A DNA stretch of 64,000 nt from Osedax fenrisi (lineage: Eukaryota > Annelida > Polychaeta > Sabellida > Siboglinidae): NCBI GenBank assembly GCA_964019155.1, contig OZ025244.1:45541452-45605451 (forward strand). Reading direction: 5' to 3'. The position numbers were made by a program, and so were the translations under genes. The notes beneath the pieces were generated by a model. That model saw nothing but the letters and a program-made list of their open reading frames with translations. It did not search any database and was not told the origin of the DNA. Positions 1 to 12,289 of the stretch are shown here, piece by piece (position 1 is the first letter of the stretch; every line of letters starts with the position of its first letter).

Positions 1-240
1 CATAGTTTCATTATATCGTTATGATTTATATGATTTATATATTATGTATGTTACGTTTCTAATATATATTATATGTTGTGATTACAATACAATAATATAA
101 TTAGATAATTACTAGTATATTTATTTGACATGTAAAAATGAAAATAAAATTTATAAAATAAACAATATTTACTAGTTTTTAATTCTATAATACATATTTT
201 CATTATATCGTGATGATTTATATGATTTATATATTATGTA
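1..240. repeat. tandem duplication, about 191-bp period
   Basis: Bases 1-49 recur almost unchanged at 192-240, with only a few substitutions (ATTATATCG, then ATGATTTATATGATTTATATATTATGTAT). The spacing is 191 bp, so this looks like the end of a tandem array or a local duplication continuing left of the window. No coding capacity is seen in it. Confidence 0.6.
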
Positions 241-248
241 TTACTAAC

Positions 249-329
249 CTGGTCTTGTAATATATCATCATATGAAGTTTCAGTACGGTTAAGTTGTCCG
301 GTGATCGATTTTCTGCTACGTCTTGGCAT
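249..329 (-). CDS. first coding exon of an unrecognised gene
   Basis: On the minus strand an ATG at 329 opens 27 codons (MPRRSRKSITGQ...DDILQDQ) ending exactly at a strong donor, CAG|GTTAGT, at 249/248. The predicted N-terminus is basic (PRRSRKS) and then polar. The remaining exons would lie left of the window. I do not recognise the protein. It could be the start of a host gene or of a transposon-borne DNA-binding protein like the others on this strand. Evidence is limited to the ATG, the open frame and the good donor. Confidence 0.35.
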
Positions 330-502
330 TTTGAAATAAAATAATTAATCACGCAATCTCAATTACTTTGTTTATAATTCGAATTTTACAGCCAATGTAA
401 TGCGTTCATTTGATATCAATAGATGTCGCTAGTTGACATCATATTAAATAATAGATCGTATATAACATTGCATTTAACATTATTTAAAAGTATACACTTA
501 TA

Positions 503-1214
503 GATATAATCAGGGATGGCAAAAACCCCAAAAATCCAAAATATGTTGCTGTGGTTTTTGGGTTTTTGGGTTTTACTGTGGTTTTTGGTGTTTTACTGAG
601 GTTTTTGTGGTTTTTGGTGTTTTTCATAAACAATTTAAAGGTACAAAATCATTTTATCCTTTTAAATTTAATATTAATTTATTGTATAATACATAAGAAT
701 GAAGTATATTAATTTAATATATAAAAACAGGGATACCAAAATCATAAAAATACCTATTTTTTATATAATTTTTTAATATTTTCTATTGTATTATTTTTTA
801 TATAATTTTATTCTATAGAATTGTAATAAAATATTTTTTATTGAATCAATTTCTATGAAATTGTATTTTTATTGAATTTTAATTATTTTCTATTAAATTA
901 AAATGTCATGAAAAATATTATATTTATTCTATAGAATTTGATTTATAATAGTAATACAAGGGAGGTAATACTATTTATTATATTCATATTTTAATATTAT
1001 ATAAATTTTATAACATTATTTATATATTTTCTTAAAATCTAGAATTAGTTACATAATGTAATATATATTATCTATTAGAATTAACATTATTAAATGTATA
1101 ATTTATTAATATAAAAAATCGAAAAACCACAAAAACCACAAAAAATATCAATAGGTTTATAAACCCAAAAACCAAAAACCCAAAAACCCAATCTCGGCCA
1201 ACCCTGGATATAAT
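503..1214. mobile_element. hAT-type MITE with perfect 8-bp target duplication
   Basis: The element spans 511-1206. Its ends are inverted: CAGGGATGGCaaAAACCCC on the left, and the complement of the right end reads CAGGGTTGGCcgagattGGG. It is bracketed by GATATAAT at 503-510 and again at 1207-1214, an exact 8-bp target-site duplication as made by hAT transposases. Both subterminal regions consist of TTTTTGGG/CCCAAAAA-type repeats in inverted orientation. The interior is A+T-rich and has no open frame, so the copy is non-autonomous. Confidence 0.85.
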
Positions 1215-2022
1215 ATTATAAGTTTAAAATATGAGTATTTTGCTATTATTTACGCCATTTTGTACACATTTTTTTTTACAAAATAGGTCTTGTACTAAAC
1301 CATCAAATTGTATCATTTATAAATCTTTATTTGCTCTACAAGTTTCAGAGAATATTAAATATATAATAAATAATACTTTTCTCAAATAAAAAAAAAAAAA
1401 AATTATTTTAAAATCATTTCAAAAGGCTGAGAATCCCTTTAAAGGTGTAAAATTATCATTTTTAAATTACATTTGACACCATGATAATGATTGATGTATA
1501 CCTTCTAATATAATATGTTTTACACCTTCTAATATTATGTTTTTACACCTGTACGATTTGTACACATAAATATATATATATAAATTTATACATAATTCCA
1601 ATAATGAATGTTTATTAGTTAACAAATAATTAATTTCCTATAAAATTTAATAATAATGTCTCATATCTTACCAATATATATGTGCCTAATAAAAATAAAA
1701 TATGTTAGGGTTTTATATTTATTAAATTATTATAATTTAAATAGTATAATTAAGGAAATAATAACTATACAATAAAAATAATATATACACAAATATTATA
1801 GTTTTAATATTTTTCCCATTTTTTAAAATTTATGTTATTGTAATATTTGTTATATAAATTATCATTTTACCATCAGCCTTAGTTGCAAACCTCCGCCTGC
1901 CACATTACCGTCGCTTTCAAACTTTCTAAATACAAATACTATAAAAGCGCGCATAATGATTTATTTGTTTACTATTATGGTATATATTCATTGAACATAA
2001 TAACATATTATAACTATGTAAT
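1215..2022. other. A+T-rich stretch without a recognised gene
   Basis: This region holds poly(A)/poly(T) runs and a small repeat of the word ACACCTTCTAATAT near 1,500-1,550. I see no exon, RNA gene or transposon end. Any upstream exons of the Harbinger transposase tail at 2023 should lie here, but none can be read. Confidence 0.5.
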
Positions 2023-2127
2023 GATGCGGTTAATGCTTCTGCGCAATCGGCAAGAAGTATTAGAGATAATATTTGTGATTATGTTAATGATCAAGGTATA
2101 GTTCCTTGGCAAGAAAATAAAGTTTAA
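2023..2127 (+). pseudogene. C-terminal remnant of a Harbinger (HARBI1-like) transposase
   Basis: The frame from 2023 reads ...SAQSARSIRDNICDYV, then NDQGIVPWQENKV and a TAA stop at 2125-2127. The pattern R..I..Y....G.VPWQ is the usual C-terminal tail of HARBI1-like DDE_Tnp_4 nucleases, and a second copy of the tail occurs here at 37,517 (RQEFARYFPNEGSVPWQ). The catalytic core is missing upstream. The fragment is tail-to-tail with the MADF gene on the minus strand (2265-7052), the usual two-gene layout of PIF/Harbinger elements. Confidence 0.65.
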
Positions 2128-2556
2128 TAAATAATATAATCTATTACGTTTTTTATTCTAGTATAAATATATATAAAATAAAATATAAAAATAAAAAACT
2201 AAAATAATAATTACTATACATCTAAAAATTCATCGATTACACTCTCTATTCTCCTCCTACACTTTCACTGATCTTGCGATGTTAATCCCGCCATATATTT
2301 AGCAATAACGAATGCCCACGCCTCAAGCTGGTTAGGTGGCTCGTTATGTGCCAGGTTATTGATGGCCTTAACGAGGTCTCCCTCCGGAATAGGTGAGGGC
2401 TCCTGGCATTTTCTGGTTGATCCAGAAATGCTTATTTTCCTATAAATTATAATATATTAGTTTAAATACAATGATTTGCAAATAAAAACCTTTTTTTGCC
2501 GAATCTATTGGGAGCGGATGTTGTAGTCCGAACAGATGAAGGAGATGGCATTGATT

Positions 2557-4200
2557 GTAGAGGTGCCGGTGATTGAAAAGTAGGTAGAGAAACTACAGAA
2601 GGTAAACCTGTAAACCAATGGTTTATACACTTCTTATACTTGGTATAGTAGACAGACGTGTTGATCGATGAATACATTAATTTGAATTGCCAAAAACAAT
2701 ATCCTAAAGATATGTTTTCAACAATTTCTTAAAAACTGCAGTAGATGTGGTTGATCTTATTTTTTGAGGGAGGGAATTCCAAAGAGTAGGGGCCGAGATA
2801 TAAAAACTTCTTCTATTAGTTGTAGTCATATTTAACGATAAAGGGACAACATATCAAGATAAGCTTTCCTAGTGTTTATTTTATTTATACGTTTTGTTAT
2901 GAGTGAGCAGATATAATCAGGGAAGTTATTATGGTAAGCATTATGGATAATAAGAGATATTTTATAGATGATGCGATATTTTATTGGAAGCCAGTGAAGT
3001 GATGCTGCAAGAGGTGAAATGTGTGTTCTAGAAAATTTCGGAATATTATAGATAACACCTACTGTGTTATTGAATAGAACCGGCTATTAGCTAAGTGTTG
3101 TTGGATATTGTTAAGTAGTACATTGCAATAATCAAATCGCGAAAGAATTAATGCCGTAGCTAGTGTAATGGCAGTATCAGTATTAATAAAAGGGCGGATG
3201 AGTCTGATTGTATAGAGAGTATAGTTAACTGAACGAGCAATAGAACGGATATGTTGAGTGGGTGAAAGAGTTTCATCAATTATGAAACCAAGATTACGTA
3301 TATTTTTAGAGAAAGGTATAAAGTGATTAGAAACGATGTGGAGTTGGATATACTAATGATAGACTGTTAGGTGAAGAGATTTTGATGGTCTCAGTTTTGA
3401 TGAAATTTAGCGAGAGAGAGTTGTTGGTTAACCAAGTTGAAATATCATTAATACAGTTGGTTAGTAGCAAAGGATTGGAAATATGGGAAGTGATATTAGT
3501 GTATATTTGTAAATCATCAGCGTATGCATGGAATTTGATAGATGGGTAGGATCTGAATATTTTTAATAATGGTAAAATGTATATGTTAAAAAGTATGGGG
3601 CCAAGGACAGATCCATGTGGGAGACCGTGAGTGAGAAGTCGAGGGGTAGAGGAATGATTGTCTATTTTGATATAATGATGTCGATTTGTGAGGTATGATG
3701 AGTTAACGTAAGTAAACCATTTGAGGGGGGTGCCTGTTATACCGATGGAAGTTAGTCGCGATATCATAATTTTGTGGTCAAGGGTATCAAATGCAGAAGA
3801 AAGGTCAAGTAGTGTTAGAATAGAACCATCCTTATGCGACGATGACAAATGAAGATCACTAAGTATATATGTTAGGGCGGTCTCAGTTGACTTGTGAGCA
3901 GTATAGGCACTTTGGAATTTGTTAAGGATGTTATATTGGGAGAGATATGAAGTGAGCTGAGATGCAACAACACGTTCAAGTATCTTGGTTATAATTGTAA
4001 GGTTAGAAATCGGTCGATAATTATTAAGTGATGAGACATCTAAATTTTGTTTTTTGAGGATGGGTCTTATCATGGCAATTTTCATTGAATCAGGGACTAT
4101 ACCTGATTGTAGAGACTCAGTAATGATGCGAGTGATGTGATTGCTGAGTTTAGGAGCGAGCAAAATAAGTAGTTATATAAGGTAGAGGTGCCGGTGATTG
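2557..4200 (-). mobile_element. 5'-truncated CR1/L2-like LINE with 19-bp flanking direct repeats
   Basis: The LINE body occupies 2576-4181 on the minus strand. The 19-bp word GTAGAGGTGCCGGTGATTG is identical at 2557-2575 and 4182-4200, which is best read as a target-site duplication made inside the Pro/Ser-rich exon 4 of the MADF gene. The element starts (5') inside the reverse transcriptase and ends with a 3' UTR of about 130 bp after its stop at 2704. The host exon carries a second near-copy of the word at 4202-4216, so a pre-existing tandem repeat is the alternative explanation. Confidence 0.7.
2704..4163 (-). pseudogene. reverse transcriptase of a CR1/L2-like LINE
   Basis: An open frame from 4163 to 3327 carries RT blocks in order: LKKQNLDVSSLNNYRPISNL, FQSAYTAHKSTETAL, LLDLSSAFDTLDH, GLPHGSVLGPILFNIY and the catalytic HAYADDLQIY. 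After a frameshift near 3330 the thumb and C-terminal region continue in other frames (ALILSRFDYCNVLL near 3,130-3,180; APTLWNSLPQKIRSTTS near 2,750-2,790), ending in a stop at 2704-2706. No endonuclease domain is present, as expected of a 5'-truncated copy. The LWNSLP ending is typical of CR1/L2/Rex-like ORF2 proteins. Confidence 0.85.
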
Positions 4201-5103
4201 CGGAGGTGCCGGTGATCTTATTCGATATAAGTCAGCGCTGAAAATATTTATTATTAGACATATTATATTATAAATTATAAAAAACTAACCTCTCTATTGT
4301 ATCGAATAGATTAAGATCCGCATCGATATCAATTTAAGAGTAGTCAATAGAATCTGTAGTGCAACAAATTTATGTTATACTACTTAGTACAATAAATAAT
4401 TATATAAAATTTAAATAATAAAGAAATAAAATAAAAATATCAAACCATTCGAAATTGAAGGTCTAATTTCTAGACTGATATCGAGAAATTTTAGAGACTC
4501 GTAGTGAAGCCAATCAGGTTCAGGGTGAGCCTCACTTACCCCGCTACCACTCGCGACCTTATTTTCCTCGAGGAAAGCCTTTTTCAATCTCATATAATAT
4601 GTCCTTGCATTTCTCCATTTTTTTATAATTTCTGTAACTATAATTTGCGATAGTTATAAATTATTTAATATATATATATAGCTTTATACAGCTATAATAT
4701 TATCAATAGTAATATAATACTTTCAACTAAATTTAATATAATTTTAATTAAAAAATTAAATTCTCATTATATATAGTTTATAATACACTATAAGGTAGTT
4801 ATTTAGTTAGTAATTAGTAGGGATTTAAATGAATAGCTTCATATCTTCTAAATTCTAATATTCATATCATATTAAATTAGTTTAAAATGCTACTATTCAC
4901 TTCGTATTCGATTGATCTATTTTACTTTTCATTACAGAATATATTTGATAATATAATGTAAAGCTATTATTAATAAAATAATTAATAAGAATAATTATTA
5001 AGGAGAAATATATTTTATGGTAACAATATTAAACAAATATTAAAAAAAGTGTACGTAATGATCTAAAGCTGCGTTCACATATAGCGATTTTTCTGCAAAA
5101 TCG

Positions 5104-5240
<137 letters not shown>

Positions 5241-5494
5241 AATATATTATATTATATTTAAGGAATATAAGGAATAATAATTATAAAAATATAAAATGTA
5301 TCGAAATGTAAGTGATTGGGTAATTTTATTTTAAATATCTGCGGCTATAATTATGATTCTAGGGAATGTATATTTAATCGTAGAAATGCATTATATTCTA
5401 TTGATATTGTATATTTACGTGTATTTGAGTAATAGATATGACAAGTTAATATATACAAACATATATATATATATATATTTATATATATACATTA

Positions 5495-5803
5495 GTAAAA
5501 CTTACTTAAATTCTAGAGCTTTTACAAATTCCGGTACCACTCTATGGAATTCCCTCCCTCCTACAATCCACTCTATTAGATCCCACAAAAGATTTTTAAA
5601 TCTTACTTCCTCTTTTCTCTCTAACTCGAATCACTAAATCGTCCAACTTATTATGTTTTTATTCGCTATTACTATATGTTTTTATCTTCAATGTATTATT
5701 ATCTAATTGTATCTTATTATTATATTCTTCCCGCACGAGCGAAGGGGTCCACGTGACCCTATTTCAGTACCAATAAACTGTACTTCATCATCATCATCAT
5801 CAT
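5495..5803 (+). mobile_element. LINE 3' end with (TCA)n tail
   Basis: The plus-strand frame reads LNSRAFTNSGTTLWNSLPP and then TIHSIRSHKRFL, ending at a TAA at 5635-5637. TLWNSLP is the standard C-terminal motif of CR1/L2-like ORF2 proteins. A 3' UTR of about 165 bp follows, ending CAATAAACTGTACT(TCA)n at 5786-5803. Only the last 310 bp of the element are present. It sits inside intron 1 of the MADF gene, in the opposite orientation. Confidence 0.75.
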
Positions 5804-5883
5804 ATAGGTATTTTATTATATATATTTATTTGCGTATTGATATTTTGTGGGTTGTTTGGGTTTATTATGGTGGTTATTTCAGA

Positions 5884-7436
5884 TGCATTACATCCCGAAG
5901 TGAGCCTATAAAATATTGTGCTTAATACCATTTTATTTTAGTTAAAATTATGTGCCTAGTTTAATACGAACCCTTATATAATAGTTAATTGTCATATATA
6001 TTACTCAGTACACATACATATATGATATTGATAGAATATAATGCTAGATATTTGCGACCTAATCCACTCGATGATTCCCAATATTACTATATATACTAAT
6101 ATATAATTATTATAATAATAATAATAAAATAATATACTTAATATAGTTATTGTAATCATATTTAATATACAATAATAAAATATAGAATATTATATTCAAA
6201 ATATATATAATATATAATATATTGAATATAATATAATATTAATACTGAATAAATATTATATTAAATATATGAATGCAAATTTATACAATTATGTTAAATA
6301 TGTATTATAATTTGCATATTATAATAAAATGATGTATATGGTATATATATATAAGTTAATATAATACTTTAATCATAAAAATCACTCAATATATCCATTA
6401 TTATTACATTATCAATACTTATTAAAACAATCAAAAATATTTAAATTAAAATGTAGGTCAATTTATAAATACTGTGTTCATATTGGCTATTGAATTAACA
6501 AATGTTATAAATATATATTAATATCATATTAAATATAATTATAATTGATCCAAACCATAGAGCTAGAGATAATATTTGTCTTTATGATTTTATGATTATG
6601 ATATTATGATCCAAATATATATTTATAGTTTACCTAGACAAATATTTAATATATAACAATTTTATTATTAATATAAATGAATACAAATAATTAAAATTAT
6701 TCGTTTTCAGTTTTTTATAATTTTGAATGCTTCAATTCGGGTTTAAATTTAAAAAGCTTCAATACGTATATTCGTAAATAGTATTAATTTATATCCGTAG
6801 TATATAGTTTAACTAACTAAATAAAATTACTAAGTTGCAAACTTAAATTAAAATATTTAATTAAAATTATAATAAAATAAAATTAAAAATTATATGAAAC
6901 TTACCAGGTAATTGAACATCCAGTGCTATTTCCTGCAACAGCTTGTTTTTAATTTTTTTATTACAGTAGTCCCGATTCGCGGGATCCCATAAATATCTGT
7001 GACTCTCGTAAAACAAGATTATATTTGATACTTTATTATTTTCTTCCGACATTTTTAATAATGCTTATTTATTGTTTATCAATAATTATAGAAAAGTCTT
7101 TGCGTTTGGACAACATTTTGCACATATAGCAAACATGTTTGCTATTCATTTTGCTGCAAAGTTGCTGCGATTTTGCAGTGATTTTGTTCGTGAATGTTTT
7201 TTTGCTGCAAATATTGCAGTGGTGTTAACACCTGGCGATTTTGTTCGTCGTGATTTTGCTGCAAAGTTGCTGCGACTTTGCAGCAAAATCGCTATATGTG
7301 AAGGCAGCTTTACATCCCGAAGTGAGCCTATAAAATATTGTGCTTAATACTATTTTATTTAATTTAAAATGATGTGCCTAGTTTAATAAAAACTTTTTAT
7401 ATAATAGTTAATTGTTATATATATTACTCAGTATGT
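5884..7436. repeat. direct repeat pair of about 125 bp
   Basis: Sequence 5886-6010 (TACATCCCGAAGTGAGCCTA and on, to ATATTACTCAGTA) recurs in the same orientation at 7311-7434 with a few differences. The second copy begins exactly where the right Harbinger-like terminus ends. A flanking word, TTTATTATGGTGGTTATTT, also appears twice but on opposite sides of the unit (5857-5875 and 7449-7467). The arrangement suggests a duplicated insertion site or a rearrangement involving the element. The rest of 5,926-6,904 is plain A+T-rich DNA. Confidence 0.6.
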
Positions 7437-9968
7437 TAAGTCGTGAAGTATTTATTATGGTGGTTATTTTAACTTTCTATACATCGATGGTTTAAACTCT
7501 AAACTCATTGTATTATTTTGTATTTTATTTATTGTATGTCAATCAATGTAAATATATATATATTTAATATATGTATATTTTATTATTTATATTTATTTAT
7601 ATAGTTTAATCGGACTTGCTTTAAAATTAAGGGTAATTGTTTTTATAAGCTTTAGCTTCCACAATTACCCAGGTGTAAAAAGCATAAATATGATGATAAT
7701 AATAATTATAATATAAATAATATCTTATAAATATATATTCAATATAATAATATAAATTAAATATTTATATACACAATTAATTTATAGTTACAAAAGATTT
7801 TCATAGAAAAAATATGTCTGGAAAAACTGTATAATTCGGTACGCCACGCCTATGTTAATTGATATTTGTTATGTAAACAAAGATATATTAGATTTTGTAT
7901 AGATCATGTAAATTTAATCCTTTTCAAAGACCGAGTAATTATAATTAATACTACACTAAATGTCCAGAGACAATGTGAATGTTATGACTATCTACAAACG
8001 CCTGAGTGATTTATATCTACTTGTGTGTGCGTTGTATAATGTGAGCGACTTATTGCCTTATTGCCTTATTGCCAGAGGTGCATAGGGTCTAGGCATATCT
8101 CACCCGATTCTTGCGTAAGTTATACTTGATACTAGGGTTTTAAAATTTCAAATATTTATAAGGATATAATATCTGTCATGTGTTCCAAAGAAATATACTT
8201 CATATCTTTTATTACATAATACTTTTTGTATCATAGTGAGTGAATACAATAATCAGTAACTGAAAACTGAATTAAATGTAGACTATTTATAATTAAATTC
8301 AACATGTAATCATAGTTATATATAATTAGATAGATTCGCATTCGCTAAACTGTAGTGAAACACTGCGCTAGTTATCTTGTGATTGGCCGATTTTATTTGT
8401 TTACATAACAATTTTCATTATTTAAGATTCTATTAAAAATTAAATTAAGATTACAATATATTATATATAGAATTATATATTTATTATACAACTCATAGTT
8501 ATATATATATAAATATATTTGGTTATATAAATATGTTAATGATAATATCACTAATCAATTTATTAGAATATTTAAAATTTCCATTTTATTATTATTATAA
8601 TATTAATTATATTGATTATAACTCATTTATAATTTCAAATTATTATCAATTATAGTAAATAACATGGAATGTGAATTTGAGTAAATTAACACTCAATATA
8701 AGTAATTTGTAATAAAATATGAACGTAATCATAAATTTGAAATGATTTATTATATATATATATATATAATATATAACCTAGTACATGCTTTATATGACAA
8801 ACATATCTTTTAAATTCATTTATTGCTTTTTTCAAAAGTGGCCGTGTTGATTCCGCTAGATAGATGTGCCATTATTCATGTCAGTGTATATATTTCCTGC
8901 TTCACTGTTAGCTCTGTCATGTGAACTAAAAACATATACTATATACCTGTTATTAGGACAAACTTCCTCGATACTTTCATCATATTCTGCATAATTACCA
9001 TAATTACTTCATCATATTATCATATCCAGTGCAACGTAACTTATATACTGATAACACCCGTGATGTGTTTCCTCGTGTGTAACACCCCTCACTTTATTAT
9101 GTAATCATTCTAAACATAATCACATGACCTAATTAGTATATCCTATGTATTATTCCCATATGTTATCTGTAAGTACAAGTATAATCGTTGCGATGAAGTA
9201 TGAATGTGTAATAGGAAACGATTATAAGTTTCCTAGGCTTATTTACATGCGAGCCATTATTCACCTCTGTATGACCTTGAGATTGTCAATGTGATGATTT
9301 CCCATGAATATAACCTTAACCTTATAAACATCTATTGTCATTTAATAATATAATACTAATAGTAATACATGTACTACATGTCATGTAGTATACGATGATG
9401 ATATTTTGTTATGATAAGTATGATATTATATATAATAATTATAATAATCACATATTAGTAATGAACGTTTAGCATATTAGCTCATCACTTATGAGGTCAG
9501 GTAAACTAGGGAACTTAATGTCACACTACTTTAGGTGTAATGAACGTACTAATACTATATAAGTTTTATATGTCAAAACATTGATTGATAACAATAGTTA
9601 GAATATCAAAGAACAATATCAATAACGTGTAATTTTATATATTAATGAAAATGTCGAGTGTTTAGCAAACTAATCAATGTTGTTCCATTGAGAGAGCTGA
9701 AATCATTGTTAAAGCGTGTAGCATACTACATATTATCAAAACACTAGTAAACACACAGTAAATGATAATATAACTTCAGATGAAAAACAAAGTACGCATA
9801 ACTTAGTATCGCTAACTACAAGTAATAGTAATCGTAATGCAAATCAGGAATGAAATAGCGGATTATTATTATAACGAATGTGCTGTATCATCGCAAATGT
9901 CAAAGATAACATTATATTAACATTTACTTTATTATATATTTTTGTATTATTATATATGTATTTTTAAG
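7437..9968. other. 2.5 kb without a recognised feature
   Basis: The sequence is A+T-rich with a short triplicated word TTATTGCC near 8,050-8,075 and a TA run at 8,753-8,772. Both strands were read and no exon with plausible splice sites, no tRNA-like fold and no clear transposon terminus was found. Confidence 0.5.
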
Positions 9969-10913
9969 TTATAAATGTTTATTATTATTTTCTATTATTA
10001 ATTTTTGAATAAAAATATTTAGTTCCTCAATGCATCTTTCAGCTAGTTTAGTTGGGAATCTAGCCAGCATGGCTGATATATAATCACCATAAAATGAGAA
10101 TTCATTCTTTTTACTTAGATTCTGTAATGAAGATGATAAAAGTTTGAGTCCATCGTCATTTTCATCTTTATGACTTGCGTCCTTTAACAACCTCCTCCTT
10201 ACACTCTTAGTGCGAATAGCAGCATTGAATAAACTAAAATAAGAATGTTATAATATACATTACAATTGTATTATATTAATTACATAAGTAATATTATAAC
10301 TAGTATATATAGTTTATGTACAATAAATTACATTAATTATATACATTTTATTAAATATTGAATGTTTATATTATATTTCTATATTAATTATTTGTGCAAA
10401 AAAAATATATTATATCATAATATAAATAAATAAAAATATTATTGTTATAATATTGATATAATATATACATACTCTGATTGTGGTGTGTCAAAGGTAGACT
10501 TTTTCGTAGGTGATACATCGTTAAACTCTGCTACACTACCCGACTCAACAACTTCAGTCGGTATCATATCAGGTTCCATAATGGAATCGTATTCCATATC
10601 TATGTCCTCTGTAAATACCGTAGAGGAAGATTGCCGGCTAAATTCAGGTGCGAAAGATGAAGTGCTCTTTCTTTTGCCGATAGTTGACTTCATAAATAGA
10701 GCATGACGGTACAGGTACCACTTATTAGCTATTTCCTGTAAGTAGAATTTTTATGAAATTATATACCATAAATTAATAATAAATATTTTTAAATATATAC
10801 TATACTAATAAATGTATACTAACAGCATCTTCCGCACCTTTTCCACTCGAAGTAGCCTTAGTTTCTCTTTCAATTGCATTCCGTAGTTGCTCACAAGTAG
10901 ACTTATACATCTT
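9969..10913 (-). CDS. second MADF/Myb-like DNA-binding protein gene (3' exons)
   Basis: Three minus-strand exons join in frame with GT-AG borders: 10913-10824 (KMYKSTCEQLRNAIERETKA, SSGKGAEDA), 10735-10473 (EIANKWYLYRHALFMKSTIG, then a Ser/acidic linker) and 10233-9969 (AAIRTKSVRRRLLKDASHKD, later FYGDYISAMLARFPTKLAER). The first two resemble the second half of a MADF/Myb-SANT domain (LR..I.RE, SG, KWYLYR..LF). The last has a BESS-like hydrophobic pattern. The N-terminal exon was not found and may have been lost to the hAT copy next door. Unlike the 2-7 kb copy these exons show no internal stop. It is probably a transposon-encoded partner protein, not a host gene. Confidence 0.6.
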
Positions 10914-11019
10914 CTGTTCGATATTATCTTCTATAATTATTCATATATGTAATTAAAATATTAAAGTAATTTAATTTAATTTATTAAAATAATAATTTAA
11001 TATCGAAAATATCTGTGTA

Positions 11020-11930
11020 TGTGTTTCAATATAGCTCCTGAAATATTCCAATTTTTAATTGTTTCTTTTAACAATCTATATAAGTTCTTATAAGTATGTG
11101 TCTCCTAAAATTCATGTTTATCATTAATATGATTATGTAGGTATTAATGATAAATACATTAAAATAATATAATATATTTTTAGTAAATCTTACTTTGAAG
11201 GCTCTTGTTTGTAAAAATTGAGATTTTAATTCATCATTTTTTATGAAATTGATTATAGTGGTTATAAAAGATGGTGTATTCATTGATGTCCAGGCATCTG
11301 TTGTAAGGCCAGCGCATGTGTTTTCTACATCTTTTATCAAATTTGTAACCCCTTCTTTGTATAATGTATCTGCATTTCATCATAACATATCGCGATGGAA
11401 CAATATAATCTGAATCAAATGTAGCTATACATTCTTTAAAATTGTCACTTTCAACTATCGAAATTGGCCGCATATCATATGCTATTAATTTTGCTACAAT
11501 TGATTTTGAATTATTAGTACTAAATATAATTATATAGTATTACTAATAATGTATTAACCTAGAGACATATTATTTTCTTCTACAGTTTTTTTATTTTTAG
11601 TAAAATAAGGAATTATTTTAGCTATTCTTACAGTATTTGTTATTTTATTATGAGTTTTTGTGTGATTTCTTAGACATGTAGTACTCCACCCTGGACATTT
11701 AATAAGCGCCTTGCATGACTTACACTGTGCTAATGTTGTTATAATCAGCGTGAATTTTCTATAACAAAAACATTAATTTTTAACAAAATATAATACAGAA
11801 CAAATAAAAAATAAAATATTACTTGCCACTTTATCTTGTACGGTGGAACCTCGCTACCATCGCTACCAGCACCCGCGCCACATTCATCTGTGGCTTCTGT
11901 CATCCCTGCCACTGATAGCCTCTGATCCAC
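11020..11930 (-). pseudogene. BED-finger hAT transposase remnant
   Basis: Minus-strand pieces in order: an acidic N-terminus (11930-11820, MDQRLSVAGMTEATDE, ending SEVPPYKIKWQ at a donor); a BED-type zinc finger (about 11750-11570, CKSCKALIKCPGWSTTCLRN, HTKTHNK); the hAT 'PISIVES..F' block (11473-11340, PSRYVMMK); and the LTTDAWTS block (11340-11170). Frames change between pieces, and the catalytic C-terminal half with the dimerisation domain is absent. The family is the ZBED-like hAT group. It is dead. Confidence 0.7.
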
Positions 11931-12289
11931 CTGACGTCTTGAGCTGCCCGCCGCTATCGCAGCATTCTTATCTTAGCCTTTTACTGTTCATATTCAAATG
12001 TTCGTAATATGTATAATAGTATACGTATATTGTATCCACAGGAAATATTTGTGATTTGATATAGTGATAATAACATTTAAAAAATAAATATTTATTTTCG
12101 AAAAACTAATATTCTCATAATTTAAAAATGTTATAGAATAATTAACAAAATATATATATATATTAATGTTATGCGATTTAAATTTTGTAAAAATATTAAT
12201 TATTTTATGAGATTTTGAATTTTATGTTTGAATTTTGAAAAAAAAATTTCCTATCTAATTACATTGAAATTTAAAGACAGTGAATCTCC
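11931..12289. other. A+T-rich spacer
   Basis: No coding or repeat signal is seen between the hAT remnant and the LINE relic. Confidence 0.4.
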
